Source: Leptospira ognonensis (GTDB taxonomy: Bacteria; Spirochaetota; Leptospiria; Leptospirales; Leptospiraceae). From it: a stretch of 64,000 bases of DNA. The translations under genes and the position numbers were made by a program. The notes below the pieces were generated by a model. It was given only the letters and a program-made list of their open reading frames with translations. It made no database searches and had not been told where the DNA came from. How positions within the stretch are numbered: the first letter of the stretch is position 1; each line of letters begins with the position of its first letter. The DNA is taken from positions 1 to 64,000 of the forward strand of contig NZ_RQGD01000009.1 of NCBI RefSeq assembly GCF_004770745.1. The letters run 5' to 3'. Positions 44,826 through 53,118 of the stretch are shown here, piece by piece.

Positions 44826-46310
44826 TTACTTTTGTTTTTGGTTCAAGTAATATTTTGAAACGAACTGTTTGCCAGTGGTGGAATCAAAAAAATCTGAGTA
44901 AAGAGGATCATTCTGAATCAGGGAGATCAAATTCAAATTTTTCTGAAGAGCTTGGATTAGGAGGGGAGTTCCTTCTGATTTTTTATCGAGATGAAAATAC
45001 GCATTTGCTATTTTGAATTGGATCAAGGGATGGTATTCATCACTCGTGGATTTAACCAATGCCTTTTTGAAATCTTCAATGGACTCTTCGTACTTAAAAA
45101 GCATTTGATTGCAGGAAGCCCTGTAATAAAAAAAATAGAACCGCGCAAAATGCAGCATTCGTCTTTCTCGTAACCTTTCTAGACTTGCGATACAGGAGAG
45201 CGGGTCTTTATCGGAATATTCTGCAAAGGAGAGGTTCAAGATCAGTTCTGGATTCTCTTCTCCATTAGCTTTGAAATATTCTTCGGAAGCTTTGCGATAG
45301 ATATGTTTTGCTTCCTTGTAATTTTTTGACAAATATAGTAAATAATAACCCTTATAAATTAGAATGTCGAGAGAGGATTTCTCACATTGAGGGATACTTA
45401 GAAATTCATCAAGATCTCGAGCAAAGGAGGAAAAATCTTTTTTCTGAAATTCAAGACTGATCATCTCTTGGAGGAAAATGCAAGATTTAAAGGAAGGTTT
45501 ATCAAATTCCTTTTTGATTTCTGCATTTGCCTTCGTAAAATGAAGTAGGGCACTGTCTGTATCGCCGAGTGCTAGTGCCAGACGTGCATTCTTTTCCTCA
45601 ACTTCGCCGACACCATTGCAAGAGAGTAACTTTCCTCCATCATACAGGCAGGTTCTTTCTTTAAATCCATTCTCGTTTTCATCGTATTCGATTCGTACAA
45701 GATTACATCGATCAAATAGCCACCATTCATCAATCCCTCCATATCCGTTCCGATCTTTCCTTACTTCCTTTTTACAATTGGCATTTGCATAAAGCGTAAC
45801 TGAATCCACCCTACCATTTCTTTGTTCTGCCTCTTCTGATAGATAAAGGAGTCCTTCTTTATTTGTATAATCCCATTTATACGGGATAAATATCTTTCGA
45901 TCCGAATAGAAATCGATTTTGATAAATCCATTCTCATCCAAAAGATTTGAATGACAAGTAATCGAAGTTTTTCCTAATAAATTCTGAAATGTTTGTTCCC
46001 CATAAAAATCATTCAAGGATTGCCGGATGTGGTTTCGATGTCTTACGGATGTATAAGTAGGATGATACTTTTCTAAATATTTAAAACAAAACTGAAAAAC
46101 TTCATGGCTTACCGCTTCTTTCGTAACAGTCTGCGGACCCTCAAAACCAAATATAAAGTTAGGTGAAGTGGGGGATTTGTCCTTTAATTGGTATTCTTCC
46201 TTTGATCTTTGGAGAAGTGTCCAGATTTCCTCTAATGTGAGTCCAAAACATGGGGAACTCACAACTAGAAGTATAAGAAAGAGGAAATTATTTTTTTTTG
46301 TAAAGATCAA
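44826..46310 (-). CDS. exported hypothetical protein with TPR-like C-terminal half
   Basis: About 494 residues from the TTG at 46310, which yields a good signal peptide (LIFTKKNNFLFLILLVVSSPCFG). An ATG at 46406 is also in frame but would overlap the YopX gene by ~120 bases. Residues ~150-260 are beta-rich with DRNGYGGIDEWW and DENENGFKERT, loosely like MORN/YwqK segments. From ~270 on, paired helices (DSALLHFTKANAEI, YKEAKHIYRKASEEYF, YEESIEDFKKALVKS) look like TPRs. Function unknown; periplasmic. Confidence 0.75.
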   Translation of the reverse strand: MIFTKKNNFLFLILLVVSSPCFGLTLEEIWTLLQRSKEEYQLKDKSPTSPNFIFGFEGPQTVTKEAVSHEVFQFCFKYLEKYHPTYTSVRHRNHIRQSLNDFYGEQTFQNLLGKTSITCHSNLLDENGFIKIDFYSDRKIFIPYKWDYTNKEGLLYLSEEAEQRNGRVDSVTLYANANCKKEVRKDRNGYGGIDEWWLFDRCNLVRIEYDENENGFKERTCLYDGGKLLSCNGVGEVEEKNARLALALGDTDSALLHFTKANAEIKKEFDKPSFKSCIFLQEMISLEFQKKDFSSFARDLDEFLSIPQCEKSSLDILIYKGYYLLYLSKNYKEAKHIYRKASEEYFKANGEENPELILNLSFAEYSDKDPLSCIASLERLRERRMLHFARFYFFYYRASCNQMLFKYEESIEDFKKALVKSTSDEYHPLIQFKIANAYFHLDKKSEGTPLLIQALQKNLNLISLIQNDPLYSDFFDSTTGKQFVSKYYLNQKQK

Positions 46311-46662
46311 AGAGAATCGGATTTTCGTATGGATTCCCCACCTTTCGAATGGAAAAGAGTTGAGCAAGAGGGAGTCCGTTCTGAATGTAAAAGGCCGCAT
46401 GCTCATTGTTATAATAAATCACGCCAACTTCCTGGGTTAAGTTTCCGCCCTTTGCAATCGTGTGCTCGATGACATCTTCCTCATACAATTCTTTGTCGTA
46501 TTTATCTTTGAGTCCTGTAAAAGCATGTAAAACGTAATTGTCTTCATTCTGAACTGGTTGCCCAAGGCGAAGAAGCTTTCCATCAAGGGTCAGCGAATAC
46601 CCTTTGGTACTAAATTCCTTTGTCGATTTATCCCAAACTCTAAATTTAACCTTATAAGCCAT
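46288..46662 (-). CDS. YopX-family protein
   Basis: A 124-residue protein with the family pattern: VKFRVWDKSTKEF at the start and LHAFTGLKDKYDKELYEEDVIEH in the middle, followed by GVIYYNNEHAAFYIQ. YopX proteins are mostly encoded by phages and their remnants and have no settled function. The ATG at 46662 is chosen by family alignment; upstream in-frame sequence runs into the ParA gene. Its 3' end overlaps the next gene's signal-peptide region. Confidence 0.88.
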   Translation of the reverse strand: MAYKVKFRVWDKSTKEFSTKGYSLTLDGKLLRLGQPVQNEDNYVLHAFTGLKDKYDKELYEEDVIEHTIAKGGNLTQEVGVIYYNNEHAAFYIQNGLPLAQLFSIRKVGNPYENPILFDLYKKK

Positions 46663-46759
46663 ATTGTATGTCATAGATTTATGAATCGTAAAGGAAGACC
46701 AAGGAAAATTCAAAAAAAAATTCTTGGTAATTCTCCTAAACCGAGTAAAATAAGACGGA

Positions 46760-47527
46760 ATGAAAGTCATTACTGTTTCCAATATCAAAGGAGGAAGTGC
46801 CAAATCCACAACAGCCATACATCTTGCAGAAGCACTGTCTCGCAGAGGCAAGACCTTAGTCATCGACATGGATATGCAGGCTGATTTAACGGACTTTTTT
46901 CTTCCAAATGAATCTTTGGATCAGTTAGAAATTCATAACATCATGACTCTCCTCTTGGGTCGGTCAAAAATTGAGGAAGTGATCATTCGAAAGACTCCGA
47001 TTGACATTATCCCAGCAACTCTTAGCCTCTCAAAGCTGGTGCGTATCACACAAGATCCTTTGTTTTTATCTGAGTCATTGAAGCGTGGGCTCGACTCAGT
47101 AAAAAATCAATATGCATACGTAGTTATCGATACTCCTGGTTCGGCGAAGTTTGAACTAACGAGTGCTCTCTATTCTGCAAATCTAGTCCTGATTCCCGTA
47201 ACCCCTAGCAAATGGGCGATACGTGCCGTTAATCTCTTGTTAGATGAAATTACGGAAACGGAAACACTTTTTACGGCTCGGAAACAGACCTCCTTTTTAC
47301 CTTGTCTTTTTGGAGCTTCCAAAAAACACCGAGAAATTTTGGAAAAATTGAAAGCCATCGAAGAAATTCCGACTTTAAACGAAATCCCAAAATCGGAATC
47401 GATTAAGACAAAAACGGAAAAAAATGAATTCTTAAAAAAAGGTACGAATACCTGGCATGCCTTTGACCAACTTGCCGATGAAGTCATCAGGTTGGTTGAT
47501 CCAGAAAATCGTTTTCCGTTCCTTTAG
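46760..47527 (+). CDS. ParA-family ATPase, orphan
   Basis: A 255-residue Walker-type partition ATPase. The deviant Walker A is SNIKGGSAKSTTAIHLAEAL (residues 7-26), with VIDMDMQADLTDF and VIDTPG following. No parB or parS-like partner is next to it, so it may segregate or position something other than the chromosome, or be a leftover of a plasmid or phage. It is divergent from a phage-type YopX gene, 97 bases apart. Confidence 0.9.
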   Translation: MKVITVSNIKGGSAKSTTAIHLAEALSRRGKTLVIDMDMQADLTDFFLPNESLDQLEIHNIMTLLLGRSKIEEVIIRKTPIDIIPATLSLSKLVRITQDPLFLSESLKRGLDSVKNQYAYVVIDTPGSAKFELTSALYSANLVLIPVTPSKWAIRAVNLLLDEITETETLFTARKQTSFLPCLFGASKKHREILEKLKAIEEIPTLNEIPKSESIKTKTEKNEFLKKGTNTWHAFDQLADEVIRLVDPENRFPFL

Positions 47528-47532
47528 TCAGT

Positions 47533-48906
47533 CTAAGCTCGCCTTTTAACTTTATAATTTTTGAGTTTCATCTTGCTTTCGATTTTTCTAAGTCGTGCCA
47601 TTTCTTTCACGGACCTGGCAAAAGAAGGATGGTGCTGTAATACGAGTTCAAAGCTATCTTTTGCCAAAGTATAGAGATCACAAAAACTAGCAGCACGAGC
47701 TGAGGCGGTTCTTAAGCCGTCGTCGACAAGAGCCATCTCTCCAAAGAAGCTTCCCTCCCGTAGAGTGGTAAGTGTTTTTCCCGACTCCTCGTTAATGATA
47801 TCTACGCGGCCTTTTGCAATGAAATACATGTTATGTGGAACGTCACCCTCTCGAAAAATGAGATCTCCTTTCATAAATGCCATTGGTTTCAATTCCTGGA
47901 CAACTTCTCGTTTTAATTCCTCAGTTGCTTCTCGGAAGAAGGGAACCACGGAGATCAATCTCTCATGTAAAAATAAGGAGATATCTATTTTTATCGCTGT
48001 AGGCAATTCCTGCCAGATATCTTTTTCATCAATTCCATGACGATATTCCCAAAGGTTTATGTAATAGGCTCTGATTCGATTGGATAGATGGTTCGGAATT
48101 TTTTTATATTTTAGAAAGGCATTGATGGTATCTAATTTTTCCTGAAACTTGACTCTACCTATATCTACGTTGGATAAGATGCTAGAAATATTACCAATCA
48201 CATAACCGTAGATGCCTACACCAACAATCATCACACACATGGTATATACCGTCTGAATATTGGTAGTTGGAACAATATCACCATAACCTATTGTTGTGAG
48301 TGTCGTCACGGACCAATAAAGAGATCGAATGTATCTGGTTGTCCCATCTTTGTCCGCGAGAAACATAGGATTGAGCTTGATCCAACCACACGCCACCCAA
48401 TGTGCAAAAAGCCCTGTCCAATAGATAAAAAACGTTAGACGAAAGGTGATGGGATTGATGACTTCCAAGGCTTTATATTGGTATTCCTCATTGCCACCCA
48501 TAGCGAGAAGGCGTAAGGATCTAAAAAGTTCAAATACCTTGATTGCTCTGAGGAGTCGAAGGATTCGCAGTGTATCTGTTAGTCCAAAGTATTGATAAAA
48601 AAAACCTCCAAAAAGATCAAACGGAAATGCTGAAAGGAAATCGATTAGAAACCAAGAGGAAAGATAACGGATGGCAACCTTCCTTTCTTGGGTGATGAGG
48701 ACACGTTCTTGAAAATAGCTGGTTCGAAAATTTAAAACCACATCGGCCATAAAGAAGAGCTGGATGATCCTCTCATAAAGAGCAACTTCCGCACCAATTT
48801 TATAATGCAGAACGATACGAAGCGGAACTTCGATGGCAAAGTAGGTGATCGCGAAAAAGATGAGCAAATCCCAAATTCGTTTCCAGGGGGCATCAGGATG
48901 GATCAT
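47533..48906 (-). CDS. cyclic-nucleotide-gated potassium channel
   Basis: A 457-residue six-helix channel. A voltage-sensor-like region spans ~15-140, with the Arg-bearing S4-like LRILRLLRAIKVFELFRSLR. The pore filter TLTTIGYGDIVPT is near residue 200 and predicts K+ selectivity. A C-linker is followed by a cyclic-nucleotide-binding domain (~325-430) with the phosphate-binding cassette FFGEMALVDDGLRTASARA intact. The inner-membrane location is clear. A nine-base inverted repeat lies just upstream. Confidence 0.93.
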   Translation of the reverse strand: MIHPDAPWKRIWDLLIFFAITYFAIEVPLRIVLHYKIGAEVALYERIIQLFFMADVVLNFRTSYFQERVLITQERKVAIRYLSSWFLIDFLSAFPFDLFGGFFYQYFGLTDTLRILRLLRAIKVFELFRSLRLLAMGGNEEYQYKALEVINPITFRLTFFIYWTGLFAHWVACGWIKLNPMFLADKDGTTRYIRSLYWSVTTLTTIGYGDIVPTTNIQTVYTMCVMIVGVGIYGYVIGNISSILSNVDIGRVKFQEKLDTINAFLKYKKIPNHLSNRIRAYYINLWEYRHGIDEKDIWQELPTAIKIDISLFLHERLISVVPFFREATEELKREVVQELKPMAFMKGDLIFREGDVPHNMYFIAKGRVDIINEESGKTLTTLREGSFFGEMALVDDGLRTASARAASFCDLYTLAKDSFELVLQHHPSFARSVKEMARLRKIESKMKLKNYKVKRRA

Positions 48907-48932
48907 ATAGTAAGTATCGGCTAGGGAAGGTG

Positions 48933-48963
48933 GGCAATTGACCGAAGCTATTTTTCAATTGCC
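48933..48963. promoter_or_regulatory. inverted repeat upstream of the channel gene
   Basis: GGCAATTGA (48933-48941) and TCAATTGCC (48955-48963), 13 bases apart, 27 bases before the channel ATG and between divergent genes. Fits an operator; a regulator cannot be named. Confidence 0.4.
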
Positions 48964-48970
48964 AACTAGG

Positions 48971-49011
48971 CCTCTAAAATTAGTTTGAATGGTAATTCCG
49001 TGAATTAGAGG
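48971..49011 (+). promoter_or_regulatory. leader stem pairing with the ybaB Shine-Dalgarno
   Basis: CCTCTAA (48971-48977) is complementary to TTAGAGG (49005-49011), which contains the AGAGG ribosome site of ybaB five bases before its ATG. Formation of the stem would hide the site. Seven pairs across a 27-base loop is modest stability. Confidence 0.4.
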
Positions 49012-49016
49012 TATTT

Positions 49017-49337
49017 ATGTTCGGTGGAGCCGGTGGCAATAAATTTGAAATGTTAAAGAAGATGAAAAAGATGCGGTCGCAAGTGAAAACAATGGAAAAG
49101 GAACTTGCCAATCTAAATTTCGTCGGAATAGCGAAGAACAAGCTATTATCAGTTACTTTGGACGGAAAGTTCACTATGAAATCGATTCAGATCGAAGATG
49201 AACTGATCGAGAAAAAAGATAAAAACCTACTGGAAAAATCAATCCAAGAGGCCTATACCAAAGCCTTACAGGAAGCACAAGCTGGTGCCGCAAAGCAGAT
49301 GCAGGCAATGGGTGGGTTTCCAGGACTTGGAATGTAA
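49017..49337 (+). CDS. ybaB: YbaB/EbfC-family nucleoid-associated protein
   Basis: A 106-residue DNA-binding protein of the YbaB/EbfC family: tweezer-like dimers that bind DNA broadly. It has the KFEMLKKMKKMRSQVKTMEKELA first helix, the central FVGIAKNKLLSVTLDGKFTMKSIQIED beta sheet and the final helix LLEKSIQEAYTKALQEAQ, ending in a Gly/Met-rich tail. The dnaX-recR context seen in many bacteria is absent here. Confidence 0.93.
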   Translation: MFGGAGGNKFEMLKKMKKMRSQVKTMEKELANLNFVGIAKNKLLSVTLDGKFTMKSIQIEDELIEKKDKNLLEKSIQEAYTKALQEAQAGAAKQMQAMGGFPGLGM

Positions 49338-49343
49338 AAAAAA

Positions 49344-49371
49344 AGCCAGAATTCGATTTTGAATTCTGGCT
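49344..49371 (-). terminator. intrinsic terminator of the OmpA-like lipoprotein gene
   Basis: A perfect 11-bp stem, AGCCAGAATTC / GAATTCTGGCT with a six-base loop, followed on the minus strand by a run of nine T. On the plus strand it lies seven bases after the ybaB stop but has no T-run, though it may still protect that transcript's end. Confidence 0.85.
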
Positions 49372-49393
49372 CCTATACCTTTCGTGTTAACGA

Positions 49394-50140
49394 TTATGCC
49401 GCAGGGACAATCTCTACTTCCACACGTCTGTTCGCACCATCTTCTGGCTTTAATTCCTTTCCACCAACGATTGCTGGTTTAGTCGATCCGTAACCTTTAA
49501 CAGAAGAAATTCGTGTGCCTTCTACGCCTGCACCAACGATTTCTTTTTTAGCAGTCTCCGCGCGACCTTGAGATAGTTTTACATTTACATCTTCTGCACC
49601 AGTTTTGTTTGCATGACCAGAAATGTTTACTTTGGTTTCTGGATAGGCAGCAAGTGCTTCAGCTAACTTATCAATGTTTTCTTTTCCTTTTCCTTTCAGA
49701 TCGGCTTTCCCATCTTCGAAGGAAATGCCACCATCCATTTTTACAAGAAGGGCTTCTGTTTCGCCATTGGAACCAACTTGTTTTTCAAGCGCAATGCCGT
49801 CTTTGGATAGCTGTTCGTTCATGTTATCATACATTGTATTTAAATAAAAACCAGCTCCCACTCCAGCAAGACATCCGGCACCAAGACCAACGATCTTACC
49901 TTTGTTTTGCGGTTTTTTCTTTTCTCGAGTGAGTGATTCTTTAATTTGTCTTTGGAAATCGTTACTTTTGTTTTTCGTATCTTTTTTACGTTGAGACTCG
50001 TCATACACGGCACCGACGGCAAGTCCAACGGCACAGCCAACGGAAATACTAGCGATCATTCGCTTTGTATTATCAGAAAGGCCACAAGCAAGGGATGAAA
50101 ATAAAGAAATAGTCGCTATTATAGCTGTAATTTGTTTCAC
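49394..50140 (-). CDS. OmpA-domain lipoprotein with glycine-zipper region
   Basis: A 248-residue lipoprotein from the GTG at 50140 (TTAGGAG eight bases upstream), lipobox SLAC at ~Cys19. Two glycine-zipper-like stretches follow (GCAVGLAVGAVYDESQ and GLGAGCLAGVGAGFYL). The OmpA-like C-domain (~130-245) has NISGHANKTGAEDVNVKLSQ and ANRRVEVEIV. The Asp that binds diaminopimelate in the usual GHTD motif is Asn here, while the LSxxRA Arg is kept. It is downstream of flaB with its own terminator. Confidence 0.9.
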   Translation of the reverse strand: MKQITAIIATISLFSSLACGLSDNTKRMIASISVGCAVGLAVGAVYDESQRKKDTKNKSNDFQRQIKESLTREKKKPQNKGKIVGLGAGCLAGVGAGFYLNTMYDNMNEQLSKDGIALEKQVGSNGETEALLVKMDGGISFEDGKADLKGKGKENIDKLAEALAAYPETKVNISGHANKTGAEDVNVKLSQGRAETAKKEIVGAGVEGTRISSVKGYGSTKPAIVGGKELKPEDGANRRVEVEIVPAA

Positions 50141-50207
50141 GAGATAAACTCCTAAGGTTTTTTGCAGTTTGCGAAAGGATTCTCTCCCAGGCAAGAGGAA
50201 TTCAAGG

Positions 50208-50233
50208 AAAACAGGGGATAAAAATACCCCCTG
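50208..50233 (-). terminator. intrinsic terminator of flaB
   Basis: On the minus strand, CAGGGG-GTATTTTTAT-CCCCTG followed by TTTT, 8-30 bases past the flaB stop. The stem is six G/C-rich pairs and the T-run is short, so efficiency may be partial. Confidence 0.6.
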
Positions 50234-50240
50234 CCTTTGC

Positions 50241-51089
50241 TTAGTATCTGTCTGTTAGTAATTTTACGACAGATTCTGGTCTCACATTTGCCTGAGCGAG
50301 CATTGCTACACCTGATTTGGTGAGTATTTGATTTCTTGAATACTCTACCATCTCCATAGCCATATCCGCATCACGCACTTGTGATTCCGAAGAAACAAGA
50401 TTCACATAGTTATTACTAAGTGATTTCATAGTTAAATCCAAGCGATTGTAATAAGCTCCTAGATCCGAACGCAATCGATTCACTTTTGTAATCGCCTCGT
50501 CTAGCACTTTCAAAGAGCCGCTTGCTTTGTCGGGAGTAGATAGCGTTAGTCGATCCGTACCACCGCTTATTTTTAGCGATGATCCGCTCATCGTATTGAT
50601 GTAGACATCAATACGTTCGCCAGCATTCCCTCCAACTTGAAACGACATAGGGTTTTTAGATGCACGAGAAAAACGACCATCTAATGGACGAATGCTGTTG
50701 AACTCGGCAGTCTTACCTATGCGATCCACTTCTTCTACAAGCTGAGAGACTTCCAATTGAACCAAATTACGGTCATCGTTTGAATAGATACCGTTAGATG
50801 ATTGGACGGAAAGCTCTCTTAATCTTTGTAAGATGGAGTTGACTTGTTCTAGAGATCCTTCAGTCACCTGAAGAAATGACAAACCATCTTGTGCATTTCT
50901 TTCTGCTTGACCGAGTCCTCTGATTTGACTTCTTAATTTTTCCGAAACTGCAAAACCAGGAGCATCATCTCCGGGACGGTTTAAACGCATGCCCGTAGAA
51001 AGACGCTCCATGGATTTGTCCATGTCCCGACTGGTATTTTGAAGTGCCCGTTTCGCTATGAGCGCACTCACGTTGTGATTGATAATCAT
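50241..51089 (-). CDS. flaB: periplasmic flagellin FlaB
   Basis: A 282-residue flagellin core protein. The N-terminal D0/D1 coiled coil starts MIINHNVSALIAKRALQNTS and includes RLSTGMRLNRPGDDAPGFAVSEKL; the C-terminal one ends NQILTKSGVAMLAQANVRPESVVKLL. The short central part (about residues 140-190) lacks the variable domain, as in spirochaetal FlaB. The ATG at 51089 has AGGAGG eight bases upstream. The leader carries two GGA-loop hairpins (separate entry). Confidence 0.97.
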   Translation of the reverse strand: MIINHNVSALIAKRALQNTSRDMDKSMERLSTGMRLNRPGDDAPGFAVSEKLRSQIRGLGQAERNAQDGLSFLQVTEGSLEQVNSILQRLRELSVQSSNGIYSNDDRNLVQLEVSQLVEEVDRIGKTAEFNSIRPLDGRFSRASKNPMSFQVGGNAGERIDVYINTMSGSSLKISGGTDRLTLSTPDKASGSLKVLDEAITKVNRLRSDLGAYYNRLDLTMKSLSNNYVNLVSSESQVRDADMAMEMVEYSRNQILTKSGVAMLAQANVRPESVVKLLTDRY

Positions 51090-51092
51090 AGT

Positions 51093-51138
51093 CACACCCT
51101 CCTGTGTGTACATGACCCGTCTGTTTCCCTACAGACGG
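51093..51138 (-). promoter_or_regulatory. flaB leader with two GGA-loop hairpins, candidate CsrA target
   Basis: On the minus strand, CCGTCTGT-AGGGAA-ACAGACGG (51138-51117) is followed by CACAC-AGGAGG-GTGTG (51108-51093). The second loop is exactly the Shine-Dalgarno. Both loops hold GGA, with the two GGA 26 nt apart. CsrA dimers are known to bind paired GGA-loop hairpins, and CsrA represses flagellin translation in Bacillus and Borrelia. The structure is seen; the regulator is inferred. Confidence 0.6.
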
Positions 51139-51292
51139 AAAAAAGCAAAGGATCAAGTCTACCTCTGTTGTCAGTTAAGGATGGGGTAGGAGTTGCCTTT
51201 CCTAGGATCCCATATGAATTTTGCCTTTCCCTTTGAATCTATCATTTGGAATCTAACACTGTAAAGAAAATTTGTGAATTGAAGGTATATTT

Positions 51293-51853
51293 TTGAAGAT
51301 CTACACGAAGACGGGAGATGCCGGACAGACCTATCTTGCCTCCGGAAAACAGGTGTCCAAAACAGATGGCAGAGTGGAATTATATGGAACTTGTGATGAA
51401 TTGAATTCAGTCATAGGATTTATCATGACATTCTCCGAGAAAAACGATGCACCCTTTACCGAATTTTTAGGAAGGATCCAACATTTACTTTTTGAGATTG
51501 GATCGGAACTCGCAGGCTACAAGCCGAAAGGCCAAACGGATTCTATTATTTTGGAATCTGACATAGAAAATTTGGAAAAAGAAATCGACCGATTGACCGA
51601 ATCTCTCGCTGCCTTAAAAAGCTTTATTTTACCCGGAGGAACGACCTTTGCGGCCGGCTTACACATTGCACGAACGGTCTCTCGGCGGCTAGAACGGGAA
51701 ACCTTGTCCTATGTAGAAGCAGGAGGAGATATATCCTCACCTTTACGGATCTATTTGAACAGGCTTTCGGATTATTTTTTTACTGCTGCACGTTATATCA
51801 ATGCGCGAGATGGAAAAACGGAAATCGAATGGAAAAGTCGCACGAAGAATTAA
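51293..51853 (+). CDS. cob(I)alamin adenosyltransferase, PduO type
   Basis: A 186-residue trimeric enzyme that transfers adenosyl from ATP to cob(I)alamin. The ATP-binding N-terminus MKIYTKTGDAGQTYLASG is followed by VELYGTCDELNSVIGFI and the later FILPGGTTFAAGLHIARTVSRRLER, all signatures of the PduO/MMAB family. The start is TTG at 51293 with GAAGG upstream. It overlaps the transporter gene by 25 bases. Confidence 0.95.
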   Translation: MKIYTKTGDAGQTYLASGKQVSKTDGRVELYGTCDELNSVIGFIMTFSEKNDAPFTEFLGRIQHLLFEIGSELAGYKPKGQTDSIILESDIENLEKEIDRLTESLAALKSFILPGGTTFAAGLHIARTVSRRLERETLSYVEAGGDISSPLRIYLNRLSDYFFTAARYINARDGKTEIEWKSRTKN

Positions 51854-53118
51854 CGAAACACCCCTCAGGTTTGCCTACCTTGTTTTTCACAGAGATGTGG
51901 GAAAGAATGAGTTATTATGGCATGCGAGCACTTTTGGTTCTGTATCTCGTAAAAGAGCTAGCATTTACGGATGAAAAAGCGGGGCAGGTCTATGGACTTT
52001 ATACGAGCCTTGTCTATCTCACACCCATTCTAGGTGGCTTTCTTGCCGATCGCTATTTGGGCTACAAACGATCGATTTTTATCGGCTCGCTACTTATGTT
52101 ATGTGGTCATTTTTCTCTAGCATTTCCCCACATTGAATCTTTTTATCTCGGACTAGGCCTTTTGATTTTAGGAAATGGTTTTTTCAAACCAAATATGTCA
52201 ACGATTGTCGGAAGGTTGTATGAAACAAAGCCAAGCTTACGCGATAGCGGATATACGATTTTTTATATGGGCATTAACCTTGGTGGACTCATAGGCCCCA
52301 TTGTCTGCGGGAGTCTAGGTGAGAAAGTGAATTGGCATTATGGATTTGGAGCAGCAGGCATCGGAATGGCAATTGGTATCTGTGTATTTTACATTGGCAG
52401 TCAAAAGCTTCCTGCACACATCTGGGCGAATGAACGCAACAACGAATCAAAAGTACTGAGTGAAAAGGAAGGTGTAGGAGAACGGTATTCTATCTTACTC
52501 ATTCTCATCCTTTCGTTCTTTAGCATTCTTTTTTGGATGGCATTCGAGCAAATGGGTTCCTCTATGAATTTATTTGCAGATCGCAATACGGACCGTTTTC
52601 TTTTGGGAAAGGAGATACCAGCCTCCTTTTTCCAATCGATCAATCCGCTCTTTATCCTCTTACTTAGTCCCGTTCTCGCAACCGCTTGGAATCGTCTCTC
52701 GGTTTACAAAATGAATCCCGATCCTATCCTCAAATTTGTTTTCAGTTTGGTCCTACTCGGAATCGGTTTTTTAGTCATGGTTTGGGCGTGTCAGGCAAAA
52801 AACAGTCTTGGACTGGTAAGCGTTTGGTTCTTGTTTGGTGCTTACTTTTTTAATACTTTGAGTGAGCTTTTGTTATCTCCTGTTGGACTCTCATTCGTGA
52901 GTGCTACAGCACCAAAAAAATCTGCTGGCATGTTAATGGGAATTTGGTTTTTATCAACAGCGTTTGGACATTACTTGGCGGGGTATTTATCCGGTTTTTT
53001 AAGTGGGTTTACCGATCAGGCAGATTTTTTTTCCTTCTTTGTTGTCACCTCATGGCTTGGAGCTCTGCTATTATTTATACTCTGGTTTAGAATTCGGTTT
53101 TGGTTGAAGGTTCGTTAA
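51829..53118 (+). CDS. proton-dependent oligopeptide transporter (POT family)
   Basis: A 429-residue MFS transporter of di- and tripeptides with about 12 helices. The family motif EMWERMSYYGMRALLVLYL near residue 22 holds the E-x-x-E-R proton-coupling residues; ILGGFLADRYLGYKRS matches the MFS loop and FYMGINLGGLIGPIVCGSLGE the second POT signature. Slightly shorter than the ~480-500 of many POT proteins. Translationally coupled to the adenosyltransferase gene; no functional link is obvious. Confidence 0.93.
   Translation: MEKSHEELTKHPSGLPTLFFTEMWERMSYYGMRALLVLYLVKELAFTDEKAGQVYGLYTSLVYLTPILGGFLADRYLGYKRSIFIGSLLMLCGHFSLAFPHIESFYLGLGLLILGNGFFKPNMSTIVGRLYETKPSLRDSGYTIFYMGINLGGLIGPIVCGSLGEKVNWHYGFGAAGIGMAIGICVFYIGSQKLPAHIWANERNNESKVLSEKEGVGERYSILLILILSFFSILFWMAFEQMGSSMNLFADRNTDRFLLGKEIPASFFQSINPLFILLLSPVLATAWNRLSVYKMNPDPILKFVFSLVLLGIGFLVMVWACQAKNSLGLVSVWFLFGAYFFNTLSELLLSPVGLSFVSATAPKKSAGMLMGIWFLSTAFGHYLAGYLSGFLSGFTDQADFFSFFVVTSWLGALLLFILWFRIRFWLKVR

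Noticed and set aside
51117..51138. CCGTCTGT/ACAGACGG hairpin as a terminator
   Set aside because: The T-run precedes rather than follows the stem on the minus strand and an A-run follows on the plus strand; it fits a flaB leader hairpin.
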